A stretch of 55,357 nucleotides of DNA from an archaeon UBA583 (GCA_002506365.1 DAXK01000043.1:1-55357), one strand, 5' to 3'; shown: positions 44,273 through 53,544, counted from the first letter of the stretch. Notes: generated by a model from the letters alone, not told the origin. Translations and numbers: made by a program.

Positions 44273-46054
44273 TTAATTCACATATTTTTTATACCACATC
44301 TCAAAAACAAGCACAGTCCACAACTTTTGAGCAATCACATTCCTAGACTTAAAAGAAGAAGAATTGTATTTCAAATCAGAAAGTAAAGATAAAACATAAG
44401 ACTTATTATAAAGTCCATGATTACTATGAGACAATAATTCTTTTAATTTATCTCCTAAAATATTCTCAAACCAATAATCAATAGGGACATTAAACCCATG
44501 TTTTCTTCTCTTCCAAATACTCTTAGGTAAAATATCCTTAGCCAATCTCTTCAAAATATATTTCTCATTCCAACCAAATAATCTATACTTAATAGGAATT
44601 GACAACCCATACTCAACAATTTGTTTATCCATAAATGGAGTTCTTTGCTCCAAACCAAAAGCAGAACTCATCTTATCAGACTTCATAAAAAAATCCTTAA
44701 GTAATAAATTATCAATATCAAATAATTGAATTTTATTTAAATTATTAGTATCAAGCTTCTCATACTTTTCAAAACTAGGTTTCAAATCCTTCAAATTTAA
44801 TTTTTTAAGTTCAGATTTTTCAAAAACTCTAGTAACCTCAAAAAATGCATCCAAAATAGACTTCCCTCTCATCATATTCAACCTATGAACAATTTGATTC
44901 TTTGACTTAAAAAATGAAAAATACTTCAAAAAAGTCCCATAATGTAATAATTTATATCTATCATAACCAGTAAAAACCTCATCAGCACCATCCCCAGTTA
45001 AAACAACAGTATTATACTTTTTAGTCTCCTTAGATAAAACAAAAATTGGCAAAAACCCTGGATCAGCACCAATAGGTTCATCCATATGATAAATCATCTC
45101 TTCCAAATAATCTAAAACATTATCCTTATTAATAATAAATTCATGATGATTAGTCTTAAGGGCATCCGCCACAACCTTAGCATGAGATAATTCATTGGTC
45201 GTATCAAAACCCACAGAAAAAGTATTTAAATTTTCATTATACTTTTTAGCAAAATAAGTAACAATAGAAGAATCAATCCCACCAGACAAAAAAGTTGCTA
45301 CTGGAACATCTGATACCATTCTAGACTTTACAGCATTATCAAGTTTATCAAATAACTCAGACTTAATTTGTTTAAAATTTTTATTTAAAATTCCAATTTT
45401 AATAGAATAATATTTTTCATAACTCTCAATTTCATTTTTAGACAAATCAAAAACCATATTGTGAGCAGGTTTAAAATTAAAAATATTTTCAAAAATAGTA
45501 TTATCAGAATACGTAAACCTATAAGAGAATATTTCATTAAAAGATTGTTTATTAATTTGTTTTTTAAAATCATAATTTAAAATAGACTTAATCTCAGAAG
45601 AAAAAATAAACTTTCCATCAGCTAAATAATAATATAATGGTTTTTTCCCAAATCTATCTCTAGATAAAAATAACGTATTAGACTTTTTATCAAAAATACA
45701 AAAAGCCCACATTCCATTAAATCTCTTAACACAATCTTCACCCCATAAATCATAAGCTTTCAAAATTACTTCAGTATCACATTCAGAATCAAACTTATAA
45801 CCATTATCAATTAATTCCTCACGAATTTTTTCAAAATTATAAATTTCTCCATTATAAGTAATAGTTAAATCATTAAAACTCATAGGTTGGTGACCTTTAT
45901 CACTTAAATCTAAAATTGATAACCTTAAATGTCCTAAAGATAAATTATCAAATAATTGGAAACCTGAATCATCAGGACCTCGATGAAAAATAGTTTTATT
46001 CATTAAACCAATTAACTTTTCATCCTTAAAATTAAATCCATTTATACCACACAT
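44273..46054 (-). CDS. asnB: Asparagine synthetase (glutamine-hydrolysing)
   Basis: This 593-residue enzyme has an N-terminal glutaminase domain with Cys2 as nucleophile (MCGINGF), HRGPDDSG and LSLGHLRLSILDLS. The synthetase domain has FLSGGIDSSIVTYFA and LTGDGADEVFTGYDRY. AsnB homologues in surface-glycan loci often amidate uronic acids, and this locus has UDP-glucuronate genes, so sugar amidation is as plausible as asparagine synthesis. Overlap of one base links it to the next GT4 gene. Confidence 0.92.
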   Translation of the reverse strand: MCGINGFNFKDEKLIGLMNKTIFHRGPDDSGFQLFDNLSLGHLRLSILDLSDKGHQPMSFNDLTITYNGEIYNFEKIREELIDNGYKFDSECDTEVILKAYDLWGEDCVKRFNGMWAFCIFDKKSNTLFLSRDRFGKKPLYYYLADGKFIFSSEIKSILNYDFKKQINKQSFNEIFSYRFTYSDNTIFENIFNFKPAHNMVFDLSKNEIESYEKYYSIKIGILNKNFKQIKSELFDKLDNAVKSRMVSDVPVATFLSGGIDSSIVTYFAKKYNENLNTFSVGFDTTNELSHAKVVADALKTNHHEFIINKDNVLDYLEEMIYHMDEPIGADPGFLPIFVLSKETKKYNTVVLTGDGADEVFTGYDRYKLLHYGTFLKYFSFFKSKNQIVHRLNMMRGKSILDAFFEVTRVFEKSELKKLNLKDLKPSFEKYEKLDTNNLNKIQLFDIDNLLLKDFFMKSDKMSSAFGLEQRTPFMDKQIVEYGLSIPIKYRLFGWNEKYILKRLAKDILPKSIWKRRKHGFNVPIDYWFENILGDKLKELLSHSNHGLYNKSYVLSLLSDLKYNSSSFKSRNVIAQKLWTVLVFEMWYKKYVN

Positions 46055-47247
46055 TATTTTTTACCTCTTAAAACATTATCAAATACTTGAACATATTTCT
46101 CAATTACAATATCCCAATCAAAATTGTTTTTTATATATTTGGTAGAACTTTTAGAATATTTATCCATTAAAGTTTTTGATTTAATCAATTTCACCAAACC
46201 AATTTTTAAATTTTTAACTGAATTATCCTTAAGTAAAATACCATTCTCACCATCAATAACAACTTCATTTGCACCTTCATTAGGTGATGCAATAACAGAG
46301 CAACCACAATACATCGCCTGCAATAAAGAATTTGATAATCCACCCCCAACATACGCAGAATGAACAAAAATATCTAACTGTTTATATACATCAATTGCTT
46401 TAGAAAATTCAATAGAACCTAACATAAAGATATTATTATTTAAATTAGCTCCGCACAAATTTTTCAATCTCTCAAAATCCTCACCATCTCCAACAATTAG
46501 CAAATTACATTTACTCTTTAATTCATCAGGTAAATCTAAAAATGCTTTAATTGTATTCTCAACACCTTTCCATTTATACAATCTTCCAACAAATCCAATT
46601 AATAATTTATCATCAGATTTATACTTTGATAAGTCAAAATTAAATTTTTTCTTATCATATATACTAAAATCAACACCACGAGGTATTTTAGGACTTTCAC
46701 GACCATCAAATTTTTGAACAAAATTCCAAACTGCATCAGAAATAGAAATATTTTTATCTGAAAACTTGAAAATCATCCTACCAAAAATATTATCATAAAC
46801 TTTAGAGATAAAATTAGTAAACTCAGATTCCACCTTAACATATCCACTTCCATGTTCAACATGAATTAATATTAATTTATTCCACAATCTAAACTTTGCA
46901 AAAACTAAACCTAAAAAAGAATTAGTAAAAAATCTTGTTCTAGTCATAACAACATTAAAATTTTTACTATATAAATTCCTAAACAATTTCCAAAAAGTTA
47001 AAGACCAAAATTTAGGAACTGGAAAATTAGGAATTAAAAAAAAAGCAGGATACCTTATAACCTTAACACCAGTATGAATTGTTTCCTTAATCCTGCCACC
47101 AGAAGTATGAGGAGAAAAAATAGTAATATTATAATTATCATTTTTAGATAAATACTTCACAAATTCATCAACATGTGTTTCAAGTCCTCCAACATTAGGT
47201 AAAAAATTTCCTGGAAAAATAATTAAATTAATTTTGTTATCACTCAT
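46054..47247 (-). CDS. Family 4 glycosyltransferase
   Basis: This 397-residue GT-B enzyme has LPNVGGLETHVDEFVKYLS at the N-terminus, IPRGVDFSIYDKKK, LIGFVGRLYKWKGVENTIKAF, and YVGGGLSNSLLQAMYCGCSVIASPNEGANEVV in parts. The usual first Glu of the E-x7-E pair is replaced (GGGLSNSLLQAM), so donor binding may differ. It starts eight bases inside the upstream small membrane-protein gene. Confidence 0.87.
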   Translation of the reverse strand: MSDNKINLIIFPGNFLPNVGGLETHVDEFVKYLSKNDNYNITIFSPHTSGGRIKETIHTGVKVIRYPAFFLIPNFPVPKFWSLTFWKLFRNLYSKNFNVVMTRTRFFTNSFLGLVFAKFRLWNKLILIHVEHGSGYVKVESEFTNFISKVYDNIFGRMIFKFSDKNISISDAVWNFVQKFDGRESPKIPRGVDFSIYDKKKFNFDLSKYKSDDKLLIGFVGRLYKWKGVENTIKAFLDLPDELKSKCNLLIVGDGEDFERLKNLCGANLNNNIFMLGSIEFSKAIDVYKQLDIFVHSAYVGGGLSNSLLQAMYCGCSVIASPNEGANEVVIDGENGILLKDNSVKNLKIGLVKLIKSKTLMDKYSKSSTKYIKNNFDWDIVIEKYVQVFDNVLRGKK

Positions 47248-47548
47248 TTTTTTTCTCCAATAAAATATCTAATTTCTCTTCAATCCTATCCATTTGAATT
47301 TTTAAATCATTTTTTTTATTTGAATGTTTAGTTTGAGATAATAAAATTAATTTATAATCTAAAAAACCAATAATTAAAACTAAAAAAAAACCAACCGGCA
47401 CCAATAAAAATGCAGAAACTTTAATACCATAAGTTAATTTAAAAGTTGCTAAAATTAATACAAAATTAAGAAAACTTAAATAAAAAGCTGCCGAACCAAA
47501 ATAAACTTTAAACTTTGCAACTAAATCAATTAAATTATGTAAAACCAT
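47240..47548 (-). CDS. Small two-helix membrane protein with coiled-coil tail
   Basis: From the ATG at 47548 (MVLHNLIDLVAKF) this protein has 102 residues, starting one base after the previous stop. It has two membrane helices (about residues 20-65) and a C-terminal coiled coil (KIQMDRIEEKLDILLEKKNE). It sits between a DUF2304 protein and a glycosyltransferase, so a scaffold or carrier-lipid role is possible but unproven. Confidence 0.6.
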   Translation of the reverse strand: MVLHNLIDLVAKFKVYFGSAAFYLSFLNFVLILATFKLTYGIKVSAFLLVPVGFFLVLIIGFLDYKLILLSQTKHSNKKNDLKIQMDRIEEKLDILLEKKNE

Positions 47549-47549
47549 A

Positions 47550-47888
47550 TTATTTTTCCTTTTTCCCACTCATCAAAGCAAGCTCACGATTCAACTTCGT
47601 AATTTCTTCCCTTTGCGATTCAATTTTTGAATACAAATTATAAATAAATAAATAAGCTAAAAAAATACTTGAATAAATCATTAAATTCAAAGCTGATGGA
47701 ATATTTAAAATCTCTTCAACTACATTTAAAATATTTGGAAAAAATAAAATAATAGTTAAACAAATATAAATAAAAAGAAAAAAAACTTCAACTAAATTAT
47801 GAATTCTCTTTTTAGTTTTAATATGATTTAAAATATAAGTTAAAATCCCAATGTTCAGTATAATAAATATAATTATTGTTGTATCCAT
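47550..47888 (-). CDS. DUF2304-family membrane protein
   Basis: This 112-residue protein has three hydrophobic segments and the characteristic C-terminal helix SKIESQREEITKLNRELALM. DUF2304 proteins are regularly found beside family 2 glycosyltransferases that make polyprenyl-phosphate sugars, and such a gene (47936) is the upstream neighbour here. It may be an accessory of that enzyme. Confidence 0.72.
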   Translation of the reverse strand: MDTTIIIFIILNIGILTYILNHIKTKKRIHNLVEVFFLFIYICLTIILFFPNILNVVEEILNIPSALNLMIYSSIFLAYLFIYNLYSKIESQREEITKLNRELALMSGKKEK

Positions 47889-47935
47889 TTTTTAATATAC
47901 TATATAATAATTTTTAACATTTATAAGTTTAATTC

Positions 47936-48607
47936 CTAACCCCTCATTAAAAATTTCACAATCATTTTAAAACCATTACTAATTGATTGGCCATGTCCCT
48001 TTCCCATTGAATGTTTTGAATACAAAACTTTAATTGGGACTTCTTTAACATTTAATGAATGATTATAAATTTCTCCAATAATCTCTGAACAAAATTCATA
48101 CCTATCAAAAGTAATATTAATACAATCAATAGCACGCCTATTAAATGCTTTAAAACCGCTTTGAGAATCATGAACAAACTTACCAAAAAAAAAAAAAGTA
48201 ACCAAACTACCAATTTTATTTGCTAATTTCCTTTGAACTGGCATAGACTTTAAATCCCCAACCATACGACTCCCAATCACAACATCAAAATTATCCAACT
48301 CAACTAATAATTTTTTAATATCTTTTGGAGAATGTTGACCATCAGAATCCATCAACACAATTCGTTCAAAGCCTGCTCGTTTAGCATACTCAATCCCAGT
48401 AGCAGTTGCAGCTCCAGCCCCACGATTAATTGGATGTTTCACAACATTAACCCCACAACTAGAAGAAACATTAAAAGTATTATCACTAGAACAATCATCA
48501 ACAACTAAAATGTTTTCATAACCTTCTTTTCTAATATCAGAAATTACTGAAGAAATAACTTTTCCCTCATTAAAAGCAGGTAAAATAATTAAAACATCTT
48601 TACTCAT
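47936..48607 (-). CDS. Family 2 glycosyltransferase, dolichol-phosphate mannosyltransferase-like
   Basis: This 223-residue GT-A enzyme has VLIILPAFNEGKVI, VVDDCSSDNT, HPINRGAGAATATGIEYA, LMDSDGQHSP with the metal-binding DSD, and SQSGFKAFNRRA. It probably makes a polyprenyl-phosphate sugar. The phosphomannomutase just upstream supports mannose as the eventual donor sugar. A TTTTTATAAAA box centred near 48633 is 26 bases before the ATG at 48607, so MSKDV is preferred over a start three codons earlier. Confidence 0.88.
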   Translation of the reverse strand: MSKDVLIILPAFNEGKVISSVISDIRKEGYENILVVDDCSSDNTFNVSSSCGVNVVKHPINRGAGAATATGIEYAKRAGFERIVLMDSDGQHSPKDIKKLLVELDNFDVVIGSRMVGDLKSMPVQRKLANKIGSLVTFFFFGKFVHDSQSGFKAFNRRAIDCINITFDRYEFCSEIIGEIYNHSLNVKEVPIKVLYSKHSMGKGHGQSISNGFKMIVKFLMRG

Positions 48608-48651
48608 AATAAACACAAAGAATTAGTTTTTTATAAAAATTTGTTTTAAAT

Positions 48652-49389
48652 TTATTTTAAAAACTCAAGTTTCAAGATATCAATTGTATCTTGTGGAGAT
48701 TTCACACTATGACCAACTACTCTAGAATCACAAAATATTTCATAATCATTCCCACCTAACTCAGTTTTATCCCCAAAAAAATGAACTTCTGAAAACTCAC
48801 CCAAATCAAAATGATTTAAACAAAAAGTCTTATCCCAACCTTTTGGAAAAACATCAAAACTAATTTGACCACCAATAGAATAATGTAAATCTAAATCAGG
48901 AAACTTTTTTCTTAACTCTACAATCATATTCTCACGAACTTTATGTTCACAATCAAACTTAAAAAAATCTTCTCTCTCCTTTTGAGAACAATCTCTCCCA
49001 ACAGGACAAATATTAATTAAACCAGTTCTATACTCAAAAAAAGTTCCTCTCTTTACAGGAATATCTAAATCCGCCATATAATGTAAACTAAAATTAATTA
49101 ACTCCTTTAAAGAATCCTCTGTAAAAAAAGACATTAAATCAGAAGTAAAAAATTCAACTCCATTTTTATAAGCAACTAAACCATTCTCAGGAAACCAATA
49201 ATTAAAATAATTCATACAATCCCCCAACTGCTCATGTTGTTTTGGTAAATTAGAACCACCAACAAAACCAATAACTAAATTTTCATCATTATATAAACTT
49301 TTTAAAATATCACACATCTCAGATGAAGCTACTCCTCGAGATGGAGTTAAAGTTCCATCAACATCAAACAAAAGTAATTTTTTATCCAT
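48652..49389 (-). CDS. Phosphomannomutase, eukaryotic (PMM2) type
   Basis: It interconverts mannose 6- and 1-phosphate. The 245-residue HAD protein has FDVDGTLTPSR (nucleophile D9, acid/base D11), FPENGLVAY, the EYRTGLINICPVGRDCSQKE stretch, GGQISFDVFPKGWDK and FFGDKTELGGNDYEIF. These are near-verbatim eukaryotic phosphomannomutase motifs, unlike the larger alpha-phosphohexomutases normal in archaea. Transfer from, or shared ancestry with, the eukaryotic family is implied. A TATATAAATAT box 28-30 bases before the ATG probably starts the whole minus-strand glycan cluster. Confidence 0.95.
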   Translation of the reverse strand: MDKKLLLFDVDGTLTPSRGVASSEMCDILKSLYNDENLVIGFVGGSNLPKQHEQLGDCMNYFNYWFPENGLVAYKNGVEFFTSDLMSFFTEDSLKELINFSLHYMADLDIPVKRGTFFEYRTGLINICPVGRDCSQKEREDFFKFDCEHKVRENMIVELRKKFPDLDLHYSIGGQISFDVFPKGWDKTFCLNHFDLGEFSEVHFFGDKTELGGNDYEIFCDSRVVGHSVKSPQDTIDILKLEFLK

Positions 49390-49463
49390 TATAAAATAAT
49401 CAATAAAAAAAGAAATATATAAATATTAAGTGTAACTAAAAAAAGAAATAAAAATAAAAATAT

Positions 49464-49620
49464 AAAAAAGTTTTACTTTTTTTTATCTAAAAAACTATTT
49501 TTATACATTGTAAAAAAAATGTTCATAAATTTAGAATAAATTTATTGAATCCATACAAAGTATGTATGTTCACCTTGATTTATTAGGTGAAAAAAGTTTT
49601 ACTTTTTTTTATCTAAAAAA
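49464..49620 (-). repeat. Repeated 3' end of the acidic secreted-protein gene with an intervening hairpin segment (possible element D)
   Basis: A 31-base stretch spanning the stop codon of the gene at 49599 (49590-49620) is repeated exactly at 49464-49494, downstream in gene orientation. The 95 bases between hold a hairpin TTCACCT/AGGTGAA (49569-49591), a small CATAC/GTATG hairpin, and AAATTT-5-AAATTT (49527-49543). The order strong hairpin then AAATTT hairpin then 3'-end copy matches elements A-C. The linker CTTA and a convincing left-half copy are missing, so membership is tentative. Confidence 0.6.
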
Positions 49621-51386
49621 TCAAAATTCACTTTATCTCTATTACGTGAATTTGTTGAAGTTCTTTGTTCAGTTGTATGTTTTGGATTATGTGAAAAACC
49701 ACTTGAACTTGAAGGTTTTGCTTTTCTACCACCTTTTTTTTGTTTTGGACTATCTGAAACCTCAACAAAATGAAAAAATAATAAAACTAAAATCCCTACA
49801 ATAATAAAAATTGTAACAATTAAAGGAATATTTGAATTCTCATTAGAATCTAAATTATTTACACACCTTGAATCATTTGAATCAATACACTTCTCAACAA
49901 CTGAATCAACAACTTTTCCAGAAATTGGATCAACTCCATTTGAATTTACACCCTCAGTTAAATTAGCATTTAATTTTTCTAATCTTAACTTTTCCTCTTG
50001 TGCTTTTTGATCAGCAATCCTTTTTTCCTCAGCTTTTTGAGCAGCAATTTTAGCCTCAGCAATTCTTAACTTTTCTGCTTCAACTTCAGCTGCTTTCTCT
50101 GCAGCAATTCTTCTATCCTCTTCAACCTTAGCAGCTGCAGCCGCATCGTCTAACTTTTTTTGTTCCTCAACAGAAATTTGTTTATGAGTAAACTCAGATT
50201 TATTCTCAAATACAGTTTCATAAACAGGTGTAGACTTTCCATCAAAATAAGTTGAAAACTCAACTGAATCTAAACTTCCATCACACTTTAAAATAAGTTC
50301 ACTCTCAAAATTCCCATCAAATAATAACTCTGAAATTTTCGAACCATCATCTAACTCTAACTCTTTTGTTTTCTTCCCATCAATTGAAATATCACACTCA
50401 ATCTCTTCATCCTTTTCAAAAACATTATTAATCTTCATTGAATAATCATAAGCTCCTCCAGAAACCTCATACTCAAATTCATCATCATTTTTAAACTCTA
50501 AAGTATCAACTCTCTCACCATCTTCATCATAAACTTTAACAACAATTTCATCAAAATCATCATCACACTCAAATTCAATAATTTCCTTAATTTCTACAGC
50601 AATCTTTAAATCTGAAGAAGAAGAATCCTCATCAAACTCATATACATCAGTTGTATCATCATCAATTGTTAAATCACACTTAATATTATCATTTCCAAAA
50701 TCATGATCAATATCAATAATTATCTCAGAAGCTTCCATCTCTTCCTTATCCTTATCATAAGAAATTCTATCATCATCAGTATAAGTTTCATCAAACTTTT
50801 CATCACCATCATCATCATAAACCTTTAACTTAATTTCATCAATTTCATCTTCACAAGAAAACTTAACAATTTTATCAAAATTTTTTTCAATAGTTAAAGC
50901 ATCTGAATTATCATTTGAATCAAACTCAAAATTATAATCTTCCCCATCAATCTCTAAATCACACTCAATACTTGAAGACCCAAAACTATGCTCTAATTCA
51001 ATTGAAAACCAATCTTCATCTTCATCATATCTATAATCCTCAATATCTACCTTAACTCTATCTTCATTTGAAAAATCTTCATCATAAACTTCAACTCCAG
51101 CTGAATCATAAATTTTTAACTTAATCTCATCAACATTTTCATCACACTTAACTTCTAATTTATCAGTAAAAGATTTTTCTAAATCATCATCCTCAGATCT
51201 CTCATCAAAATCCAAAGATTTAGAATTATCATCATACTCAACCTTACACTCATTTTCATCATCTTCATCATCAAAATCATGACTAAATTCTAACTTAAAA
51301 TCAAACTCCTCAGGTTCGGAGAATGCAACCGGAACACTAAATGCTACAATAAATAACATAAAAATTACTTGGAAAATATTTTTCAT
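49599..51386 (-). CDS. Secreted, membrane-anchored acidic repeat protein
   Basis: The ATG at 51386 gives 595 residues with a clean signal peptide (MKNIFQVIFMLFIVAFSVPVAFS). A TATA-like box about 25 bases upstream supports it over an earlier ATG. The extracellular part is extremely Asp/Glu-rich and contains about four repeats of roughly 90 residues. Each has a CD..(D/V)DEI..KVYD..G core and a second cysteine, which suggests disulfide-pinned beta-sandwich units. A Lys/Ala/Glu coiled coil (about 410-475), one membrane helix (near 525-545) and a basic Ser-rich cytoplasmic tail follow. The function is unknown; adhesion or cation binding is possible. Confidence 0.75.
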   Translation of the reverse strand: MKNIFQVIFMLFIVAFSVPVAFSEPEEFDFKLEFSHDFDDEDDENECKVEYDDNSKSLDFDERSEDDDLEKSFTDKLEVKCDENVDEIKLKIYDSAGVEVYDEDFSNEDRVKVDIEDYRYDEDEDWFSIELEHSFGSSSIECDLEIDGEDYNFEFDSNDNSDALTIEKNFDKIVKFSCEDEIDEIKLKVYDDDGDEKFDETYTDDDRISYDKDKEEMEASEIIIDIDHDFGNDNIKCDLTIDDDTTDVYEFDEDSSSSDLKIAVEIKEIIEFECDDDFDEIVVKVYDEDGERVDTLEFKNDDEFEYEVSGGAYDYSMKINNVFEKDEEIECDISIDGKKTKELELDDGSKISELLFDGNFESELILKCDGSLDSVEFSTYFDGKSTPVYETVFENKSEFTHKQISVEEQKKLDDAAAAAKVEEDRRIAAEKAAEVEAEKLRIAEAKIAAQKAEEKRIADQKAQEEKLRLEKLNANLTEGVNSNGVDPISGKVVDSVVEKCIDSNDSRCVNNLDSNENSNIPLIVTIFIIVGILVLLFFHFVEVSDSPKQKKGGRKAKPSSSSGFSHNPKHTTEQRTSTNSRNRDKVNFDFLDKKK

Positions 51387-51520
51387 AAATAAAATGTAGT
51401 TTTCATATTTAAAAAGATTATGTGTTTTATAACCAAACAAGAGTAAAAGAATATAAAATTAAGCATAACTTTAAACAAAATTAAAATTATAAAAATAAAA
51501 AAGAAACAAAATTAAAATAT

Positions 51521-51541
51521 TATTTTAACATTATTAAAATA
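51521..51541 (-). terminator. Terminator hairpin after truD
   Basis: Arms TATTTTAA / TTAAAATA lie just downstream of the truD stop codon, followed by an AT-rich tract. The stem is A/T only, so strength is uncertain. Confidence 0.4.
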
Positions 51542-51542
51542 A

Positions 51543-52697
51543 TTAAAAAAGTTGCTTTACAATATTTGTCGCATACTGTCCAGAACCTAATTCAAACTCA
51601 ACTAAAACTTTAAACTTATCTTCATTTAACTCATCAACTTTAGCAGAATGAACAACTAAATTATTTGGATTATTTACAATTTCACGCATAACAGTTGACT
51701 TTGCTTTTAACTCAGGCCAAGACTTTAATTGAAACATATCTCTAGTTACTCCATCTTTTTCTAAAATTGAATCTACAATATCCATAACATCCTTTGGAAC
51801 TTTATCAAAATCTGTAAAATGATTAATTAACTCCAATTTATCATAATCTCCCAAAATTCCTTTCTCCATTAAAGCCTTAATAGTATTATTAAAGATATGT
51901 GACTGATAAGCATTAATATATAATGTTCTTAACTTTTTCATTAAAGTTCTAAAAGCCCCTGGGAAATCATTTTTAGCCTTTTTCAAATGAGCTAAAATTC
52001 TCGCATAATCTCTAAATCTATCTGGACAAATTCCAATTAAAGTATCAATAATATCTTGATCACAAGTCTTAACTCCATACCATTCCTTCTCAACTCTCTC
52101 AACAAAAATCTTCAACTCATCACTTGGATCTTTTGGTAAAGAAGTTAAAATTTCCCTAACAGCTAACTCAGGTTTATTTTGTAAAATAAACTTCCCAATT
52201 TTATGAGAATTATTAGCAAACCCAAACCTTTGAGAATCAAAATAATTTAAAGCTCCAAATTTTTCCATATTCTCTAATTTTTTAGGACATTCGTCAACTT
52301 GTTTTTGAGTTAAACCTCTAACTGTAATCCCAAATTTATTCCCTAAATTATCACCTAAATTAACTCTCCCTGGAAACTTCCCAATAAACTCAACATCAAT
52401 ATCTTTAACCTCATTATTAATATGATCAATATTTTTTTGTAAATTCGCCTCATTTAAACCCAAAACTGAAATTATTTGAGTTGTAATCCCATGCTTATCC
52501 TTAGTCCCTGCAAAATGAACTAACCGTTTAGAAGTATTAAAACAATCAGCAACAATATCAATAGCCCTTAATTGATTATACTGAGTTTTCTTTAAAATAA
52601 AATAAAAATAATCTTTTCCTTCATCCTTTTTTTCAAACTTTTTAATATCATATAACTCATCAACTAAAAAATCTTCTGCTACTTGTTTTAAAATCAT
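51543..52697 (-). CDS. truD: tRNA pseudouridine(13) synthase TruD
   Basis: It converts U13 of tRNAs to pseudouridine. The 384-residue protein starts with the family VAEDFLVDEL segment and has HFAGTKDKHGITTQ with the catalytic Asp77. NLGDNLGNKFGITVR, the ALNYFDSQRFG motif and a TRUD insertion domain with NAYQSHIFN complete the pattern. A TTTATAAAAC box centred about 25 bases before the ATG sits in the short gap after radC. Confidence 0.95.
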   Translation of the reverse strand: MILKQVAEDFLVDELYDIKKFEKKDEGKDYFYFILKKTQYNQLRAIDIVADCFNTSKRLVHFAGTKDKHGITTQIISVLGLNEANLQKNIDHINNEVKDIDVEFIGKFPGRVNLGDNLGNKFGITVRGLTQKQVDECPKKLENMEKFGALNYFDSQRFGFANNSHKIGKFILQNKPELAVREILTSLPKDPSDELKIFVERVEKEWYGVKTCDQDIIDTLIGICPDRFRDYARILAHLKKAKNDFPGAFRTLMKKLRTLYINAYQSHIFNNTIKALMEKGILGDYDKLELINHFTDFDKVPKDVMDIVDSILEKDGVTRDMFQLKSWPELKAKSTVMREIVNNPNNLVVHSAKVDELNEDKFKVLVEFELGSGQYATNIVKQLF

Positions 52698-52728
52698 AAA
52701 TATAATTAGTTATCTCTAATTTATAAAA

Positions 52729-53412
52729 CTACATTAAATTCCTATCAAACAAACTAGTATAATATCTACCAACAACAATATGATCAATAACTTTTACATC
52801 AATACCACAACACGCACCAATAAACTTTTTTGTTAAATCAATATCAGCTAATGACGGAGAACTATCTCCACTTGGATGATTATGAACCAAAATAACTTTA
52901 AAACAATTAACACTAAGAATTTTCTTTAAAACAATTTTAATATCAAAATAACTTTTATTAAATTCTCCAGAAAATAAAAATTCTTTCTTAATTGGCTTAT
53001 TACGTGAATCCAAATAAATAATCATAACTTTTTCAATATCTAAATGTAAAAAATCAGACTTTACATAAGAATAAATATCCTTAGAATTTTTAAAACAAAC
53101 TTTACTAGATTCCAACAAATCTGAACCTGAAAACTGAACACGGCGCGAAAGCTCAAACAAACTAATTAAAATACAAGCTTTACCAGATTTAATCCCCTTA
53201 AACTTTAAAAAATCTTCAAAACTAGCTCTAGATATTGTTTTCAAATCAAACTTAGATAATATTTCTCTTGACAAATCAATAACATTTTTATCCCTTGTCC
53301 CAGTACGTAAAATTATAGCTAACAGCTCAACATTTGTTAAACCATTAGGACCAAACCGGATTAATTTTTCCCGTGGCATCTCTTCCTTGAGTAATCCACC
53401 GATTTGACCCAT
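52729..53412 (-). CDS. radC: RadC-like JAB-domain protein
   Basis: The 227-residue protein has the complete RadC layout. An N-terminal helix-hairpin-helix region has MPREKLIRFGPNGLTNVELLAIILRTG in parts. The C-terminal JAMM metalloprotease-like domain has VHNHPSGDSSPSLADI with zinc ligands H177, H179 and D190. RadC is widespread in bacteria, rare in archaea, and of disputed function. The promoter is embedded in a long inverted repeat. Confidence 0.93.
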   Translation of the reverse strand: MGQIGGLLKEEMPREKLIRFGPNGLTNVELLAIILRTGTRDKNVIDLSREILSKFDLKTISRASFEDFLKFKGIKSGKACILISLFELSRRVQFSGSDLLESSKVCFKNSKDIYSYVKSDFLHLDIEKVMIIYLDSRNKPIKKEFLFSGEFNKSYFDIKIVLKKILSVNCFKVILVHNHPSGDSSPSLADIDLTKKFIGACCGIDVKVIDHIVVGRYYTSLFDRNLM

Positions 53413-53427
53413 TGTAATATATATGGA

Positions 53428-53457
53428 TTTTAAACTATATAATAATTTAGTTTAAAA
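53428..53457 (-). promoter_or_regulatory. Inverted repeat enclosing the radC TATA box
   Basis: Perfect 10-base arms TTTTAAACTA / TAGTTTAAAA flank a 10-base AT-rich centre that overlaps the radC TATA box, centred about 27 bases before the ATG. A repressor dimer bound here would exclude TBP. Confidence 0.55.
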
Positions 53458-53544
53458 TTTCGACTAAAAAATAATTTTGGGATAAAAAACTCAATAAAAC
53501 TGCAAAAATCAAAGTAAAATAAGAATATAAAATAAAAATAAATG

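Noticed and set aside
48608..48651. Another composite element (AAATTT-5-AAATTT and CTTTGTG near the GT2 start)
   Set aside because: The TATA box and a leaderless start explain the region; there is no duplicated gene end and no strong hairpin. AAATTT pairs occur by chance in DNA this AT-rich.
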